Source of the DNA: Calliopsis andreniformis
Lineage: Eukaryota; Arthropoda; Insecta; Hymenoptera; Andrenidae
DNA: 64,000 bases
Assembly: GCF_051401765.1 (NCBI RefSeq)
Contig: NW_027480468.1
Coordinates: 1,736,001-1,800,000 of the forward strand
Reading direction: 5' to 3'
Under the pieces are notes generated by a model. That model saw nothing but the letters and a program-made list of their open reading frames with translations. It had not been told where the DNA came from and made no database searches. The position numbers and the translations under genes were made by a program. How positions within the stretch are numbered: position 1 is the first letter of the stretch; every line of letters begins with the position of its first letter. Below, one piece after another: positions 35,408-49,815 of the stretch.

Positions 35408-38400
35408 TCCTCCAACCTCAGTCCTGAATCCTCAACCCTGAATCCTAAACCTTCAGCCCTCAGTCCTCAACAATCAGTTGTCAACCCTCAATCCTCAATA
35501 GAATATCATCAATTCACCGTTATCAATACTCAATACTCAATCTGCAATCTTCAAATCTCTATTCACAATCATCAATTCTCATCACTCAACACTCAACACT
35601 CCGTCCCCTATCCTCAATCTTCAATCCTCAATCCTCACTCCTCAACGCTCAATCCTCAATCCTCAACTTTCAATCCTCAATACTCAATCTTCAATCCTCA
35701 ATCCTCAATCCTCAATCCTCAATCCTCAATCGTCAGTCTTCGGTCCTCAATACTCAATCTTCAATCCTGAATTCTCAATCCTCAATCCTCAATCCTCAAC
35801 CCTCATTCTTCAATCCTCAATACCCAATTCTCAATCATCAATCCTCAATCCTCAATCCTCAATTGTCAATCCTCAATCCTCAGTCCTCAGTCCTCATACC
35901 AGAATCCTCAACCCTCAGCCCTCATCCTCAATCCTCAATCGCCAATCCTCAGTCCGCCGTCTTCAAACCTCAATCCTCAGCCCTCAGACCTCATCCTCAA
36001 TCCTCAAACCTCAATCCTCAATCGTCAATCTTCAATCCTCAAAACTCAATCTTCAATCTTCAATACCAAATCCTCAATCTTCAATCCTCAATCCTCAATG
36101 CTCGATTCTCAATCCTCAATCCTCAAACCTCAATCTTCAATCCTCAACACTCAATCTTCAATCCTCAATCCTCAATCCTCAGTCATCAATCCTCAATCTT
36201 CAACTCTCAATCGTCAATCCCCATTCCTCAATCCTCAATCCTCAGTCCTCGTTCCTCAAACCTCAATCCTCAACCCTCAGTCCTCATCCTCAATTCTCAA
36301 TTCTCAATTCTCAATCCTCAATCCTCAACCCTCAGCTCTCATCCTCAATCCACAATCCTCAATCATCAATCCTCAATCTTCAATCCTCAATCCTCAGTCC
36401 TCAAACCTCAATTCTGAATCCTCAATCCTGAATCCTCAATCTTCAGCCCTCAGTCCTCAACAATCTGTTGTCAATCCTCAATCCTCAATAGAATATCCTC
36501 AATTCACAGTTTTCAATACTCAATACTCGATCTGCAGTCTTCAAACCTATATCCACAAACATCAATTCTCATCCCTCAACCCTCAACACTCAGTCCTCAA
36601 TGTTCAATCCTCAATGCTCAATCCACAATCCTCAATCGTCAATCTTCAATCCTCAATACTCAATCTTCAATCCTCAATCCTCAATCCTCAATCCTCAATT
36701 GTCAATCCTCAATCCTCAGTCCTCAGTCCTCAAACCACAATCCTCAACCCTCAGCCCTCATCCTCAACCCTCAATCCTCAGTCCTACGTCTTCAAACCTC
36801 AATCCTCAGCCCCCAGACCTCATCCTCAATCCTCAATCCTCAATCTTCAATCGTCAATCCTCAATCTTCAATCCTCAATAATCAATCTCTAATCCTAGAT
36901 CCTCAATCCCAAATCCTCAATCCTTAATCCCCAATCTTCAATCCTCAGTCCCCAGTCCTCAACCTTCAATCCTCAATGCTCCATCCTCAATCCTCAATCC
37001 TCAGTTCTGAATCCTCAACCCTCAATCCTCAAACCCCAACACTCAACCGTCAGGCCTCGTCCTCAATACTCAACCCTCAATCCTCAATCCTCAATCTTCA
37101 ATCATCAGTACTCAATCTTCAATCCTCAATCCTCAATCCTCCATACTCAATATTCAACACACAACACTCAGCCGTCAATCCTCAATTCTCATTACTCCAT
37201 AGAATATCCTGAACTGTCATGGTTCAATACTCAATCCACAATATTCAATAATCAATCCTCAATCCTCAAACATCAATTCTCAACACTCAATCCTCAACAC
37301 TCAGTCCTCTCCCTTCAATCCTCCATTCTCAATCCTCAATTCTCAAGCGTCAATCCTCAATCCTCAATCCTCAACACTCAATCCTCAACACTCAATCCTC
37401 AGTCCTCACATCTCAATCCCGAATCCTCAATCCTGAATCCTCAATCCTGAATCCTCAATCCTGAATCCTCAATCTTCAGCCCTCAGTCCTCAACAACCAA
37501 TTATCAATCCGCAATCCTCACTAGAATATCCTCAATTCAATGTTTTCAATACTCAATCCCCATTCTTCAATCTTCAAATCTCAATCCACAAACATCAATT
37601 CTCATCAATCAATCCTCAACACTCAGTCCTCAATGTTCAATCCTCAATCCTCAATCCTCAGTCATCAGTACTCAATCTTCAATACTCAAACCTCAATCCT
37701 CAATCCTCAATCCTCAATCCTCAATCCTCAATCCTCATTCCTCAAACCTCAAACGTCAACCCTCAGTCCTCATCTTCAATACTCAATTCTTAATCCTCAA
37801 TCCTCAATCCTCAATCTTCAATCATCAATACTCAATCTTCAATCCTCAATCCTCAATCCTCATTCCTCAATCCTCAAACCTCAATATTCAACACACAATC
37901 CACAACCATCAATCCTCAATTCTCAATACTCAACAGAATATCCTAAATTCTCATGGTTCAATACTCAATCCACAATACTCAATAATCAAATCTCAAACCT
38001 AAAACATCAATTCTCAACTCTCAATCCTCAACACTCACTCCTCTCTCTTCAATCCTCCATCCTCAATCCTCAATCCTCAAGCGTCAATCCTCAATCCTCA
38101 ATCCTCAACCCTCAATCCTCAGTCCTCAAACCTCAATACCGAATCCTCAATCCTGAATCCTCAACCTTCAGCTCTCAGTCCTCAACAATCAATTGTCTAT
38201 CCTCAATCCTCAATAGAAAATCCTCAATCTTCAATCCTCAGTAATCAATCTCCAATCCTAGATCCTCAATCCCCAACAGTCAGCCCTTAATCGAAAATCT
38301 TCAATCCTCAATCCCCAGTCCTCAATCTTCAATCCTCAATGCTCCATCTTCAATCCTCTATTCTCAGTCCCCAATCCTCAATCCTCAATCCTCAATCCTC

Positions 38401-38430
38401 AATCCTCAATCCTCAATCCTCAATCCTCAG
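35408..38430 (+). repeat. Unit P2, 3023 bp
   Basis: A near-perfect tandem copy of P1, with islands at 35499, 36489, 37200, 37522 and 37934. One substitution relative to P1 lies near 35419 (CAGTCCTG against CAATCCTG). It is also the first half of the 5844-bp P-Q tandem (35411/41255). Confidence 0.92.
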
Positions 38431-41251
38431 TCCTCCAACCTCAGTCCTGAATCCTCAACCCTGAATTCTCAACCTTCAGCCCTCAGTCCTCAACAATCAG
38501 TTGTCAATCCTCAATCCTCAATAGAATATCATCAATTCACAGTTTTCAATACTCAATACTCAATCTGCAATCTTCAAATCTCTATTCACAAACATCAATT
38601 CTCATCACTCATCCGTCGACACTCCGTCCCCAATCCTCAATCTTCAATCCTCAATCCTCACTCCTCAACGCTCAATCCTCCACCCTCAACTTTCAATTCT
38701 CAATACTCAATCTTCAATCCTCAATCCTCAATCCGCAATCCTCAATCCCCAATCGTCAGTCTTCGGTCCTCAATACTCAATCTTCAATCCTGAATCCTCA
38801 ATCCTCAATCCTCAATCCTCATTCTTCAATCCTCAATACCCAATCCTCAATTATCAATCCTCAATCCTCAATCCTCAATTGTCAATCCTCAATCCTCAGT
38901 CCTCAGTCCTCAAACCACAATCCTCAACCCTCAGCCCTCATCCTCAATCCTCAATCCTCAGTCCTCCGTCTTCAAACCTCAATCCTCAGCCCCCAGACCT
39001 CATCCTCAATCCTCAATCCTCAATCTTCAATCGTCAATCCTCAATCTTCAATCCTCAATAATCAATCTCCAATCCTAGATCCTCAATCCCGAATCCTCAA
39101 TCCTTAATCCCCAATCTTCAATCCTCAGTTTCCAGTCCTCAACCTTCAATCCTCAATGCTCCATCCTCAATCCTCAATCCTCAGTTCTGAATCCTCAACC
39201 CTCAATCCTCAAACCCCAACACTCAACCGTCAGTCCTCGTCCTCAATACTCAACCCTCAATCCTCAATCCTCAATCTTCAATCATCAGTACTCAATCTTC
39301 AATCCTCAATCCTCAATCCTCCATACTCAATATTCAACGCACAACACTCAGCCGTCAATCCTCAATTCTCATTACTCCATAGAATATCCTGAACTGTCAT
39401 GGTTCAATACTCAATCCACAATATTCAATAATCAAACCTCAATCCTCAAACATCAATTCTCAACACTCAATCCTCAACACTCAGTCCTCTCCCTTCAATC
39501 CTCCATTCTCAATCCTCAATTCTCAAGCGTCAATCCTCAATCCTCAATCCTCAACCATCAATCCTCAACACTCAATCCTCAGTCCTCACATCTCAATCCC
39601 GAATCCTCAATCCTGAATCCTCAATCCTGAATCCTCGATCCTGAATCCTCAATCTTCAGCACTCAGTCCTCAACAACCAATTATCAATCCGCAATCCTCA
39701 CTAGAATATCCTCAATTCACTGTTTTCAATACTCAATCCCCATTCTTCAATCTTCAAATCTCAATCCACAAACATCAATTCTCATCAATCAATCCTCAAC
39801 ACTCAGTCCTCAATGTTCAAACCTCAATGCTCTATCCACAATCCTCAATCGTCAATCTTCAATCCTCAATACTCAATCTTCAATCCTCAATCCTCAATCC
39901 TCAATCCTCAATCGTAATTCTTCAATCCTCAATACCCAATCCTCAATCTTCAATCCTCGTCCCTCAATCCTCAATTCTCAATCCTCAATCCTCAGTCCTC
40001 AGTCCTTAAACCTCAATCCTCAACCCTCAGCCCTCATCGTCAATCCTCAATCCTCAATCCTCAATACTCAGTCATCAATACTCAATCTTCAATACTCAAT
40101 CCTCAATCCTCAGTCCTCAATCCTCAATCCTCAATCCTCAATCCTCATTCCTCATACCTCAATCCTAAACCCTCAGTCCTCATCCTCACTTCCCAATTCT
40201 CAATCCTGAATCCTCAATCCTCAATCTTCAATCCTCAATAATCAATCCCCTATCCTAGATCCTCAATCACCAATCCTCAATCCTTAATCCTCAATCTTCA
40301 ATCCTCAATGCTCCATCCTCAATCCTCAATCCTCAGTTCTGATTCCTCAATCCTCAATCCTCAATCCTCAGTCCTCAGTTCTCAAACCTCAATCTTCAAC
40401 CCTCAGACCGGATCCTCAATCCTCAATCCTCAATCCTCAATCTTCAATCCCCAATACTCAATCATCAATCCTCAATCCTCAATCCTCAATCCTCAATCCT
40501 CAATCCTCAATCCTCAATCCTCAGTCATCAGTACTCAATCTTCAATACTCAAACCTCAATCCTCAATCCTCAATCCTCAATCCTCAATCCTCAATCCTCA
40601 TTCCTCATTCCTCAAACCTCAAACGTCAACCCTCAGTCCTCATCTTCAATACTCAATTCCTAATCCTCAATCCTCAATCCTCAATCTTCAATCATCAATA
40701 CTCAATCTTCAATCTTCAATCCTCAATCCTCATTCCTCAATCCTCAATCCTCAATATTCAACACACAATCCACAACCATCAATCCTCAATTCTCAATACT
40801 CAATAGAATATCCTAAATTCTCATGGTTCAATACTCAATCCACAATACTCAATAATCAAATCTCATTCCTAAAACATCAATTCTCAACTCTCAATCCTCA
40901 ACACTCACTCCTCTCTCTTCAATCCTCCATCCTCAATCCTCAATCCTCAAGCGTCAATCCTCAATCCTCAATCCTCAACCCTCAATCCTCAGTCCTCAAA
41001 CCTCAATCCCGAATCCTCAATCCTAAATCCTCAATCTTCAGCCCACAGTCCTCAAAAATCAACTATCAATCCTCTATCCTGAATAGAATATCCTCAATTT
41101 ACAGATTTCCATACTCAATCCCCATTCTTCAATCTTCAAATCTGAATCCACAAACATCAATTCTAATCACTCAACCATCAGCACTCAGTCCTCAATCTTC
41201 AATCCTCAATCCTCAATCCTCAATCCTCAATCCTCAATCCTCAATCCTCAG
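38431..41251 (+). repeat. Unit Q1, about 2821 bp
   Basis: Begins at the same TCCTCCAACCTC boundary word as P (38431) but follows the Q0 path. Islands are B (38522), A (39380), C (39702), A (40804) and C (41084). It repeats at 44275-47068 with an offset of 5844 (39156/45000, 40308/46152). The length equals 403 heptamers. Confidence 0.92.
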
Positions 41252-44200
41252 TCCTCCAACCTCAATCCTGAATCCTCAACCCTGAATCCTAAACCTTCAG
41301 CCCTCAGTCCTCAACAATCAGTTGTCAACCCTCAATCCTCAATAGAATATCATCAATTCACCGTTATCAATACTCAATACTCAATCTGCAATCTTCAAAT
41401 CTCTATTCACAATCATCAATTCTCATCACTCAACACTCAACACTCCGTCCCCTATCCTCAATCTTCAATCCTCAATCCTCACTCCTCAACGCTCAATCCT
41501 CAATCCTCAACTTTCAATCCTCAATACTCAATCTTCAATCCTCAATCCTCAATCCTCAATCCTCAATCCTCAATCGTCAGTCTTCGGTCCTCAATACTCA
41601 ATCTTCAATCCTGAATTCTCAATCCTCAATCCTCAATCCTCAATCCTCATTCTTCAATCCTCAATACCCAATTCTCAGTCATCAATCCTCAATCCTCAAT
41701 CCTCAATTGTCAATCCTCAATCCTCAGTCCTCAGTCCTCATACCAGAATCCTCAACCCTCAGCCCTCATCCTCAATCCTCAATCGCCAATCCTCAGTCCG
41801 CCGTCTTCAAACCTCAATCCTCAGCCCTCAGACCTCATCCTCAATCCTCAAACCTCAATCCTCAATCGTCAATCTTCAATCCTCAAAACTCAATCTTCAA
41901 TCTTCAATACCAAATCCTCAATCTTCAATCCTCAATCCTCAATGCTCGATTCTCAATCCTCAATCCTCAAACCTCAATCTTCAATCCTCAACACTCAATC
42001 TTCAATCCTCAATCCTCAATCCTCAGTCATCAATCCTCAATCTTCAACTCTCAATCGTCAATCCCCATTCCTCAATCCTCAATCCTCAGTCCTCGTTCCT
42101 CAAACCTCAATCCTCAACCCTCAGTCCTCATCCTCAATTCTCAATTCTCAATTCTCAATCCTCAATCCTCAACCCTCAGCTCTCATCCTCAATCCACAAT
42201 CCTCAATCATCAATCCTCAATCTTCAATCCTCAATCCTCAGTCCTCAAACCTCAATTCTGAATCCTCAATCCTGAATCCTCAATCTTCAGCCCTCAGTCC
42301 TCAACAATCTGTTGTCAATCCTCAATCCTCAATAGAATATCCTCAATTCACAGTTTTCAATACTCAATACTCGATCTGCAGTCTTCAAACCTATATCCAC
42401 AAACATCAATTCTCATCCCTCAACCCTCAACACTCAGTCCTCAATGTTCCATCCTCAATGCTCAATCCACAATCCTCAATCGTCAATCTTCAATCCTCAA
42501 TACTCAATCTTCAATCCTCAATCCTCAATCCTCAATCCTCAATTGTCAATCCTCAATCCTCAGTCCTCAGTCCTCAAACCACAATCCTCAACCCTCAGCC
42601 CTCATCCTCAACCCTCAATCCTCAGTCCTACGTCTTCAAACCTCAATCCTCAGCCCCCAGACCTCATCCTCAATCCTCAATCCTCAATCTTCAATCGTCA
42701 ATCCTCAATCTTCAATCCTCAATAATCAATCTCTAATCCTAGATCCTCAATCCCAAATCCTCAATCCTTAATCCCCAATCTTCAATCCTCAGTCCCCAGT
42801 CCTCAACCTTCAATCCTCAATGCTCCATCCTCAATCCTCAATCCTCAGTTCTGAATCCTCAACCCTCAATCCTCAAACCCCAACACTCAACCGTCAGGCC
42901 TCGTCCTCAATACTCAACCCTCAATCCTCAATCCTCAATCTTCAATCATCAGTACTCAATCTTCAATCCTCAATCCTCAATCCTCCATACTCAATATTCA
43001 ACACACAACACTCAGCCGTCAATCCTCAATTCTCATTACTCCATAGAATATCCTGAACTGTCATGGTTCAATACTCAATCCACAATATTCAATAATCAAT
43101 CCTCAATCCTCAAACATCAATTCTCAACACTCAATCCTCAACACTCAGTCCTCTCCCTTCAATCCTCCATTCTCAATCCTCAATTCTCAAGCGTCAATCC
43201 TCAATCCTCAATCCTCAACACTCAATCCTCAACACTCAATCCTCAGTCCTCACATCTCAATCCCGAATCCTCAATCCTGAATCCTCAATCCTGAATCCTC
43301 AATCCTGAATCCTCAATCTTCAGCCCTCAGTCCTCAACAACCAATTATCAATCCGCAATCCTCACTAGAATATCCTCAATTCAATGTTTTCAATACTCAA
43401 TCCCCATTCTTCAATCTTCAAATCTCAATCCACAAACATCAATTCTCATCAATCAATCCTCAACACTCAGTCCTCAATGTTCAATCCTCAATCCTCAATC
43501 CTCAGTCATCAGTACTCAATCTTCAATACTCAAACCTCAATCCTCAATCCTCAATCCTCAATCCTCAATCCTCAATCCTCATTCCTCAAACCTCAAACGT
43601 CAACCCTCAGTCCTCATCTTCAATACTCAATTCTTAATCCTCAATCCTCAATCCTCAATCTTCAATCATCAATACTCAATCTTCAATCCTCAATCCTCAA
43701 TCCTCATTCCTCAATCCTCAATCCTCAATATTCAACACACAATCCACAACCATCAATCCTCAATTCTCAATACTCAACAGAATATCCTAAATTCTCATGG
43801 TTCAATACTCAATCCACAATACTCAATAATCAAATCTCAAACCTAAAACATCAATTCTCAACTCTCAATCCTCAACACTCACTCCTCTCTCTTCAATCCT
43901 CCATCCTCAATCCTCAATCCTCAAGCGTCAATCCTCAATCCTCAATCCTCAACCCTCAATCCTCAGTCCTCAAACCTCAATACCGAATCCTCAATCCTGA
44001 ATCCTCAACCTTCAGCTCTCAGTCCTCAACAATCAATTGTCTATCCTCAATCCTCAATAGAAAATCCTCAATCTTCAATCCTCAGTAATCAATCTCCAAT
44101 CCTAGATCCTCAATCCCCAACAGTCAGTCCTTAATCGAAAATCTTCAATCCTCAATCCCCAGTCCTCAATCTTCAATCCTCAATGCTCCATCTTCAATCC

Positions 44201-44274
44201 TCTATTCTCAGTCCCCAATCCTCAATCCTCAATCCTCAATCCTCAATCCTCAATCCTCAATCCTCAATCCTCAG
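41252..44274 (+). repeat. Unit P3, 3023 bp
   Basis: Third long P copy, 5844 bp after P2. It differs by isolated bases, for example ATGTTCCATCC near 42444 against ATGTTCAATCC in P1/P2, and AATCCTCAATATTC near 43725 against AAACCTCAATATTC. Islands are at 41343, 42333, 43044, 43366 and 43778. Confidence 0.92.
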
Positions 44275-47068
44275 TCCTCCAACCTCAGTCCTGAATCCTC
44301 AACCCTGAATTCTCAACCTTCAGCCCTCAGTCCTCAACAATCAGTTGTCAATCCTCAATCCTCAATAGAATATCATCAATTCACAGTTTTCAATACTCAA
44401 TACTCAATCTGCAATCTTCAAATCTCTATTCACAAACATCAATTCTCATCACTCATCCGTCGACACTCCGTCCCCAATCCTCAATCTTCAATCCTCAATC
44501 CTCACTCCTCAACGCTCAATCCTCAATCCTCAACTTTCAATTCTCAATACTCAATCTTCAATCCTCAATCCTCAATCCGCAATCCTCAATCCCCAATCGT
44601 CAGTCTTCGGTCCTCAATACTCAATCTTCAATCCTGAATCCTCAATCCTCAATCCTCAATCCTCATTCTTCAATCCTCAATACCCAATCCTCAATTATCA
44701 ATCCTCAATCCTCAATCCTCAATTGTCAATCCTCAATCCTCAGTCCTCAGTCCTCAAACCACAATCCTCAACCCTCAGCCCTCATCCTCAATCCTCAATC
44801 CTCAGTCCTCCGTCTTCAAACCTCAATCCTCAGCCCCCAGACCTCATCCTCAATCCTCAATCCTCAATCTTCAATCGTCAATCCTCAATCTTCAATCCTC
44901 AATAATCAATCTCCAATCCTAGATCCTCAATCCCGAATCCTCAATCCTTAATCCCCAATCTTCAATCCTCAGTTTCCAGTCCTCAACCTTCAATCCTCAA
45001 TGCTCCATCCTCAATCCTCAATCCTCAGTTCTGAATCCTCAACCCTCAATCCTCAAACCCCAACACTCAACCGTCAGTCCTCGTCCTCAATACTCAACCC
45101 TCAATCCTCAATCCTCAATCTTCAATCATCAGTACTCAATCTTCAATCCTCAATCCTCAATCCTCCATACTCAATATTCAACGCACAACACTCAGCCGTC
45201 AATCCTCAATTCTCATTACTCCATAGAATATCCTGAACTGTCATGGTTCAATACTCAATCCACAATATTCAATAATCAAACCTCAATCCTCAAACATCAA
45301 TTCTCAACACTCAATCCTCAACACTCAGTCCTCTCCCTTCAATCCTCCATTCTCAATCCTCAATTCTCAAGCGTCAATCCTCAATCCTCAATCCTCAACC
45401 ATCAATCCTCAACACTCAATCCTCAGTCCTCACATCTCAATCCCGAATCCTCAATCCTGAATCCTCAATCCTGAATCCTCGATCCTGAATCCTCAATCTT
45501 CAGCACTCAGTCCTCAACAACCAATTATCAATCCGCAATCCTCACTAGAATATCCTCAATTCACTGTTTTCAATACTCAATCCCCATTCTTCAATCTTCA
45601 AATCTCAATCCACAAACATCAATTCTCATCAATCAATCCTCAACACTCAGTCCTCAATGTTCAATCCTCAATGCTCTATCCACAATCCTCAATCGTCAAT
45701 CTTCAATCCTCAATACTCAATCTTCAATCCTCAATCCTCAATCCTCAATCCTCAATCGTAATTCTTCAATCCTCAATACCCAATCCTCAATCTTCAATCC
45801 TCGTCCCTCAATCCTCAATTCTCAATCCTCAATCCTCAGTCCTCAGTCCTTAAACCTCAATCCTCAACCCTCAGCCCTCATCGTCAATCCTCAATCCTCA
45901 ATCCTCAATACTCAGTCATCAATACTCAATCTTCAATACTCAATCCTCAATCCTCAGTCCTCAATCCTCAATCCTCAATCCTCAATCCTCATTCCTCATA
46001 CCTCAATCCTAAACCCTCAGTCCTCATCCTCACTTCCCAATTCTCAATCCTGAATCCTCAATCCTCAATCTTCAATCCTCAATAATCAATCCCCTATCCT
46101 AGATCCTCAATCACCAATCCTCAATCCTTAATCCTCAATCTTCAATCCTCAATGCTCCATCCTCAATCCTCAATCCTCAGTTCTGATTCCTCAATCCTCA
46201 ATCCTCAATCCTCAGTCCTCAGTTCTCAAACCTCAATCTTCAACCCTCAGACCGGATCCTCAATCCTCAATCCTCAATCCTCAATCTTCAATCCCCAATA
46301 CTCAATCATCAATCCTCAATCCTCAATCCTCAATCCTCAATCCTCAATCCTCAATCCTCAATCCTCAGTCATCAGTACTCAATCTTCAATACTCAAACCT
46401 CAATCCTCAATCCTCAATCCTCAATCCTCAATCCTCAATCCTCATTCCTCATTCCTCAAACCTCAAACGTCAACCCTCAGTCCTCATCTTCAATACTCAA
46501 TTCCTAATCCTCAATCCTCAATCCTCAATCTTCAATCATCAATACTCAATCTTCAATCTTCAATCCTCAATCCTCATTCCTCAATCCTCAATCCTCAATA
46601 TTCAACACACAATCCACAACCATCAATCCTCAATTCTCAATACTCAATAGAATATCCTAAATTCTCATGGTTCAATACTCAATCCACAATACTCAATAAT
46701 CAAATCTCATTCCTAAAACATCAATTCTCAACTCTCAATCCTCAACACTCACTCCTCTCTCTTCAATCCTCCATCCTCAATCCTCAATCCTCAAGTGTCA
46801 ATCCTCAATCCTCAATCCTCAACCCTCAATCCTCAGTCCTCAAACCTCAATCCCGAATCCTCAATCCTAAATCCTCAATCTTCAGCCCACAGTCCTCAAA
46901 AATCAACTATCAATCCTCTATCCTGAATAGAATATCCTCAATTTACAGATTTCCATACTCAATCCCCATTCTTCAATCTTCAAATCTGAATCCACAAACA
47001 TCAATTCTAATCACTCAACCATCAGCACTCAGTCCTCAATCTTCAATCCTCAATCCTCAATCCTCAAT
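44275..47068 (+). repeat. Unit Q2, about 2.8 kb
   Basis: Second long Q copy, starting at the same boundary word (44278). Islands are at 44366, 45224, 45546, 46648 and 46928. It parts from Q1 near 47068, where it continues with TTCAATCATCAATACTC instead of another P boundary. The 10.7-11.6 kb segment matches this copy at an offset of 33315 and also shares its CAGTCAGTCC spelling near 44121. Confidence 0.9.
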
Positions 47069-48702
47069 CTTCAATCATCAATACTCAATCTTCAATCATC
47101 AATCCTCAATCCTAAATCCTCAATCTTCAACCCTCAATACTCCATCTTTAATCCTCAATCCTCAATCATCAATCCTCAATCCTCAGTCATCAATACTCAA
47201 TTTTCAATACACAATCCTCAATCATCAATCCTCAATCCTCAATCCTCAATCCTCGGTCCTCATTCCCCAAACCTCAATCCTCAACCCTCAGTCCTCATCC
47301 TCAATTCTCAATCCTCAATCCTAAATCCTTAATCCTCAATCTTCAATCCTCAGTAATCAATCTCCAATCCTAGATCCTCAATCCCCAACACTCAGTCCTT
47401 AATCCAAAATCTTCAATCCTCAATCCCCAGTCCTCAATCTTCAATCCTCAATGCTCCATCTTCAATCCTCTATCCTCAGTCCTCAATCCTCAATCCTCAA
47501 TCGTCAAACCTCAATCCTCAACTGTCAGTCCTCGTCCTCAATCCTCAACCCTCAATCCTCAATCCTCAATCTTCAATCATCAACACTCAATCTTCAATCT
47601 TCAAACCTCAATCCTCAATCCTCAATCCTCCATCCTCAATATTCAACTCACAACCCTCAACCATCAATCCTCAATACTCGATCGTCAATCCTCAATCCCA
47701 AATCCTCAAACTTCAATCCTCAAACCTCAATCCTCAATACTCAATCCTCCATCTTCAATCCTCAATACTCAATGTTCAATCCTCAACCCTCAATCCTCAA
47801 TCCTCAATCCTCAATCCTCAATCCTCAATACTCAATCCTCAATCTTCAATCCTCAATGCTCAATATTCAATCCTCAATCCTCAATCCTCAATCCTCAATC
47901 CTCATTCTTCAATCCTCAATACACAATCTTCAATCCTCAATCCTCAATCCTAAATCCACAATCCTCAATCTTCAATCATCAATACTCAATTTTCAATCCT
48001 CAATCCTCAATACTCAATCCTCAATCCTCATCCTTCAATCCTCAATTCCCAATCCTCAATCTTCAATCCTCAATCGTCAATCCTCAGTTCGCAATCCTCA
48101 ATCCTCAATCCTCAGACCTCAGGCATCAATACTCAACCCACAGTCCTCGTCCTCAATCCACAACCCTCAATCCTCAATCCTCAATCTTCATTCATCAATA
48201 TTCAACCTTCAATCCTCAAACTCCAATCGTCAATCCTCAATCCTCAATCCTCAATGTTCAATCCTCAATACCCAATCCTCAATCTTCAATCCTCAATCCT
48301 CAATCCTCAATCCTCAATCCCCTGCCCTCAAACATCAATCCTGTATCCTCAATCCTGAATCCTCAACCTTCAGCCCACAGTCCTCAGTAATCAGTTGTTA
48401 ATCCTCAATCCTCAATAGAATACCATCAATTCACAGTTTTCGATACTCAGTACACAATCTGCAATCTTCAAATCTCTGTCCACAAACATCAATTCTCTTC
48501 ACTCAACCCTCAACACTCAGTACTCAATGTTCAATCCTCAATCCTCAATTCTCAATCTTCAATTCTCAATACTGAATCCTCGATCCTCAATCCTCAATCC
48601 TCAAACCTCAATCCTCAATGTTCAATCCGCAATACCCAGTCCTCAATCTTCAATCCTCAATCCTCAATCCTCAATCCTCAATCCTCAACCCTCAATCCTC
48701 AG
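47069..48702 (+). repeat. Mosaic heptamer region
   Basis: Degenerate heptamers with no long duplicate found by eye. One class B island with an altered opening (TAGAATACC) lies at 48416 and a module N variant near 48120. Segments near 48.07-48.35 kb resemble 49.93-50.22 kb. Confidence 0.7.
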
Positions 48703-49815
48703 TCCTCCAACCTCAGTCCTGAATCCTCAACCCTGAATTCTCAACCTTCAGCCCTCAGTCCTCAACAATCAGTTGTCAATCCTCAATCCTCAATAGAATA
48801 TCATCAATTCACAGTTTCCAATACTCAATACTCAATCTGCAATCTTCAAATCTCTATTCACAAACATCAATTCTCATCACTCATCCGCCGACACTCCGTC
48901 CCCAATCCTCAATCTTCAATCCTCAATCCTCACTCCTCAACGCTCAATCCTCAATCCTCAACTTTCAATTCTCAATACTCAATCTTCAATCCTCAATCCT
49001 CAATCCGCAATCCTCAATCTCCAATCGTCAGTCTTCGGTCCTCAATACTCAATCTTCAATCCTGAATCCTCAATCCTCAATCCTCAATCCTCATTCTTCA
49101 ATCCTCAATACCCAATCCTCAATTATCAATCCTCAATCCTCAATCCTCAATTGTCAATCCTCAATCCTCAGTCCTCAGTCCTCAAACCACAATCCTCAAC
49201 CCTCAGCCCTCATCCTCAATCATCAATCCACAGTCCTACGTCTTCAAACCTCAATCCTCAGCCCCCAGACCTCATCCTCAATCCTCAATCCTCAATCTTC
49301 AATCGTCAATCCTCAATCTTCAATCCTCAATAATCAATCTCCAATCCTAGATCCTCAATCCCAAATCCTCAATCCTTAATCCCCAATCTTCAATCCTCAG
49401 TCCCCAGTCCTCAACCTTCAATCCTCAATGCTCCATCCTCAATCCTCAATCCTCAGTTCTGAATCCTCAACCCTCAATCCTCAAACCCCAACACTCAACC
49501 GTCAGTCCTCGTCCTCAATACTCAACCCTCAATCCTCAATCCTCAATCTTCAATCATCAGTACTCAATCTTCAATCCTCAATACTCAACCCTCCATACTC
49601 AATATTCAACACACAACACTCAGCCGTCAATCCTCAATTCTCATTACTCCATAGAATATCCTGAACTGTCATGGTTCAATACTCAATCCACAATATTCAA
49701 TAATCAAACCTCAATCCTCAAACATCAATTCTCAACACTCAATCCTCAACACTCAGTCCTCTCCCTTCAATCCTCCATTCTCAATCCTCAATTCTCAAGC
49801 GTCAATCCTCAATCC
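48703..49815 (+). repeat. Unit Q3 (5-prime part of Q only)
   Basis: The match to Q2 has an offset of 4428 (48706/44278, 49151/44723, 49428/45000). It includes islands B at 48794 and A at 49652. It ends near 49815, where Q2 would continue with CAACCATCAATCC but this copy reads CCACAATCCTCAATC. Confidence 0.88.
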
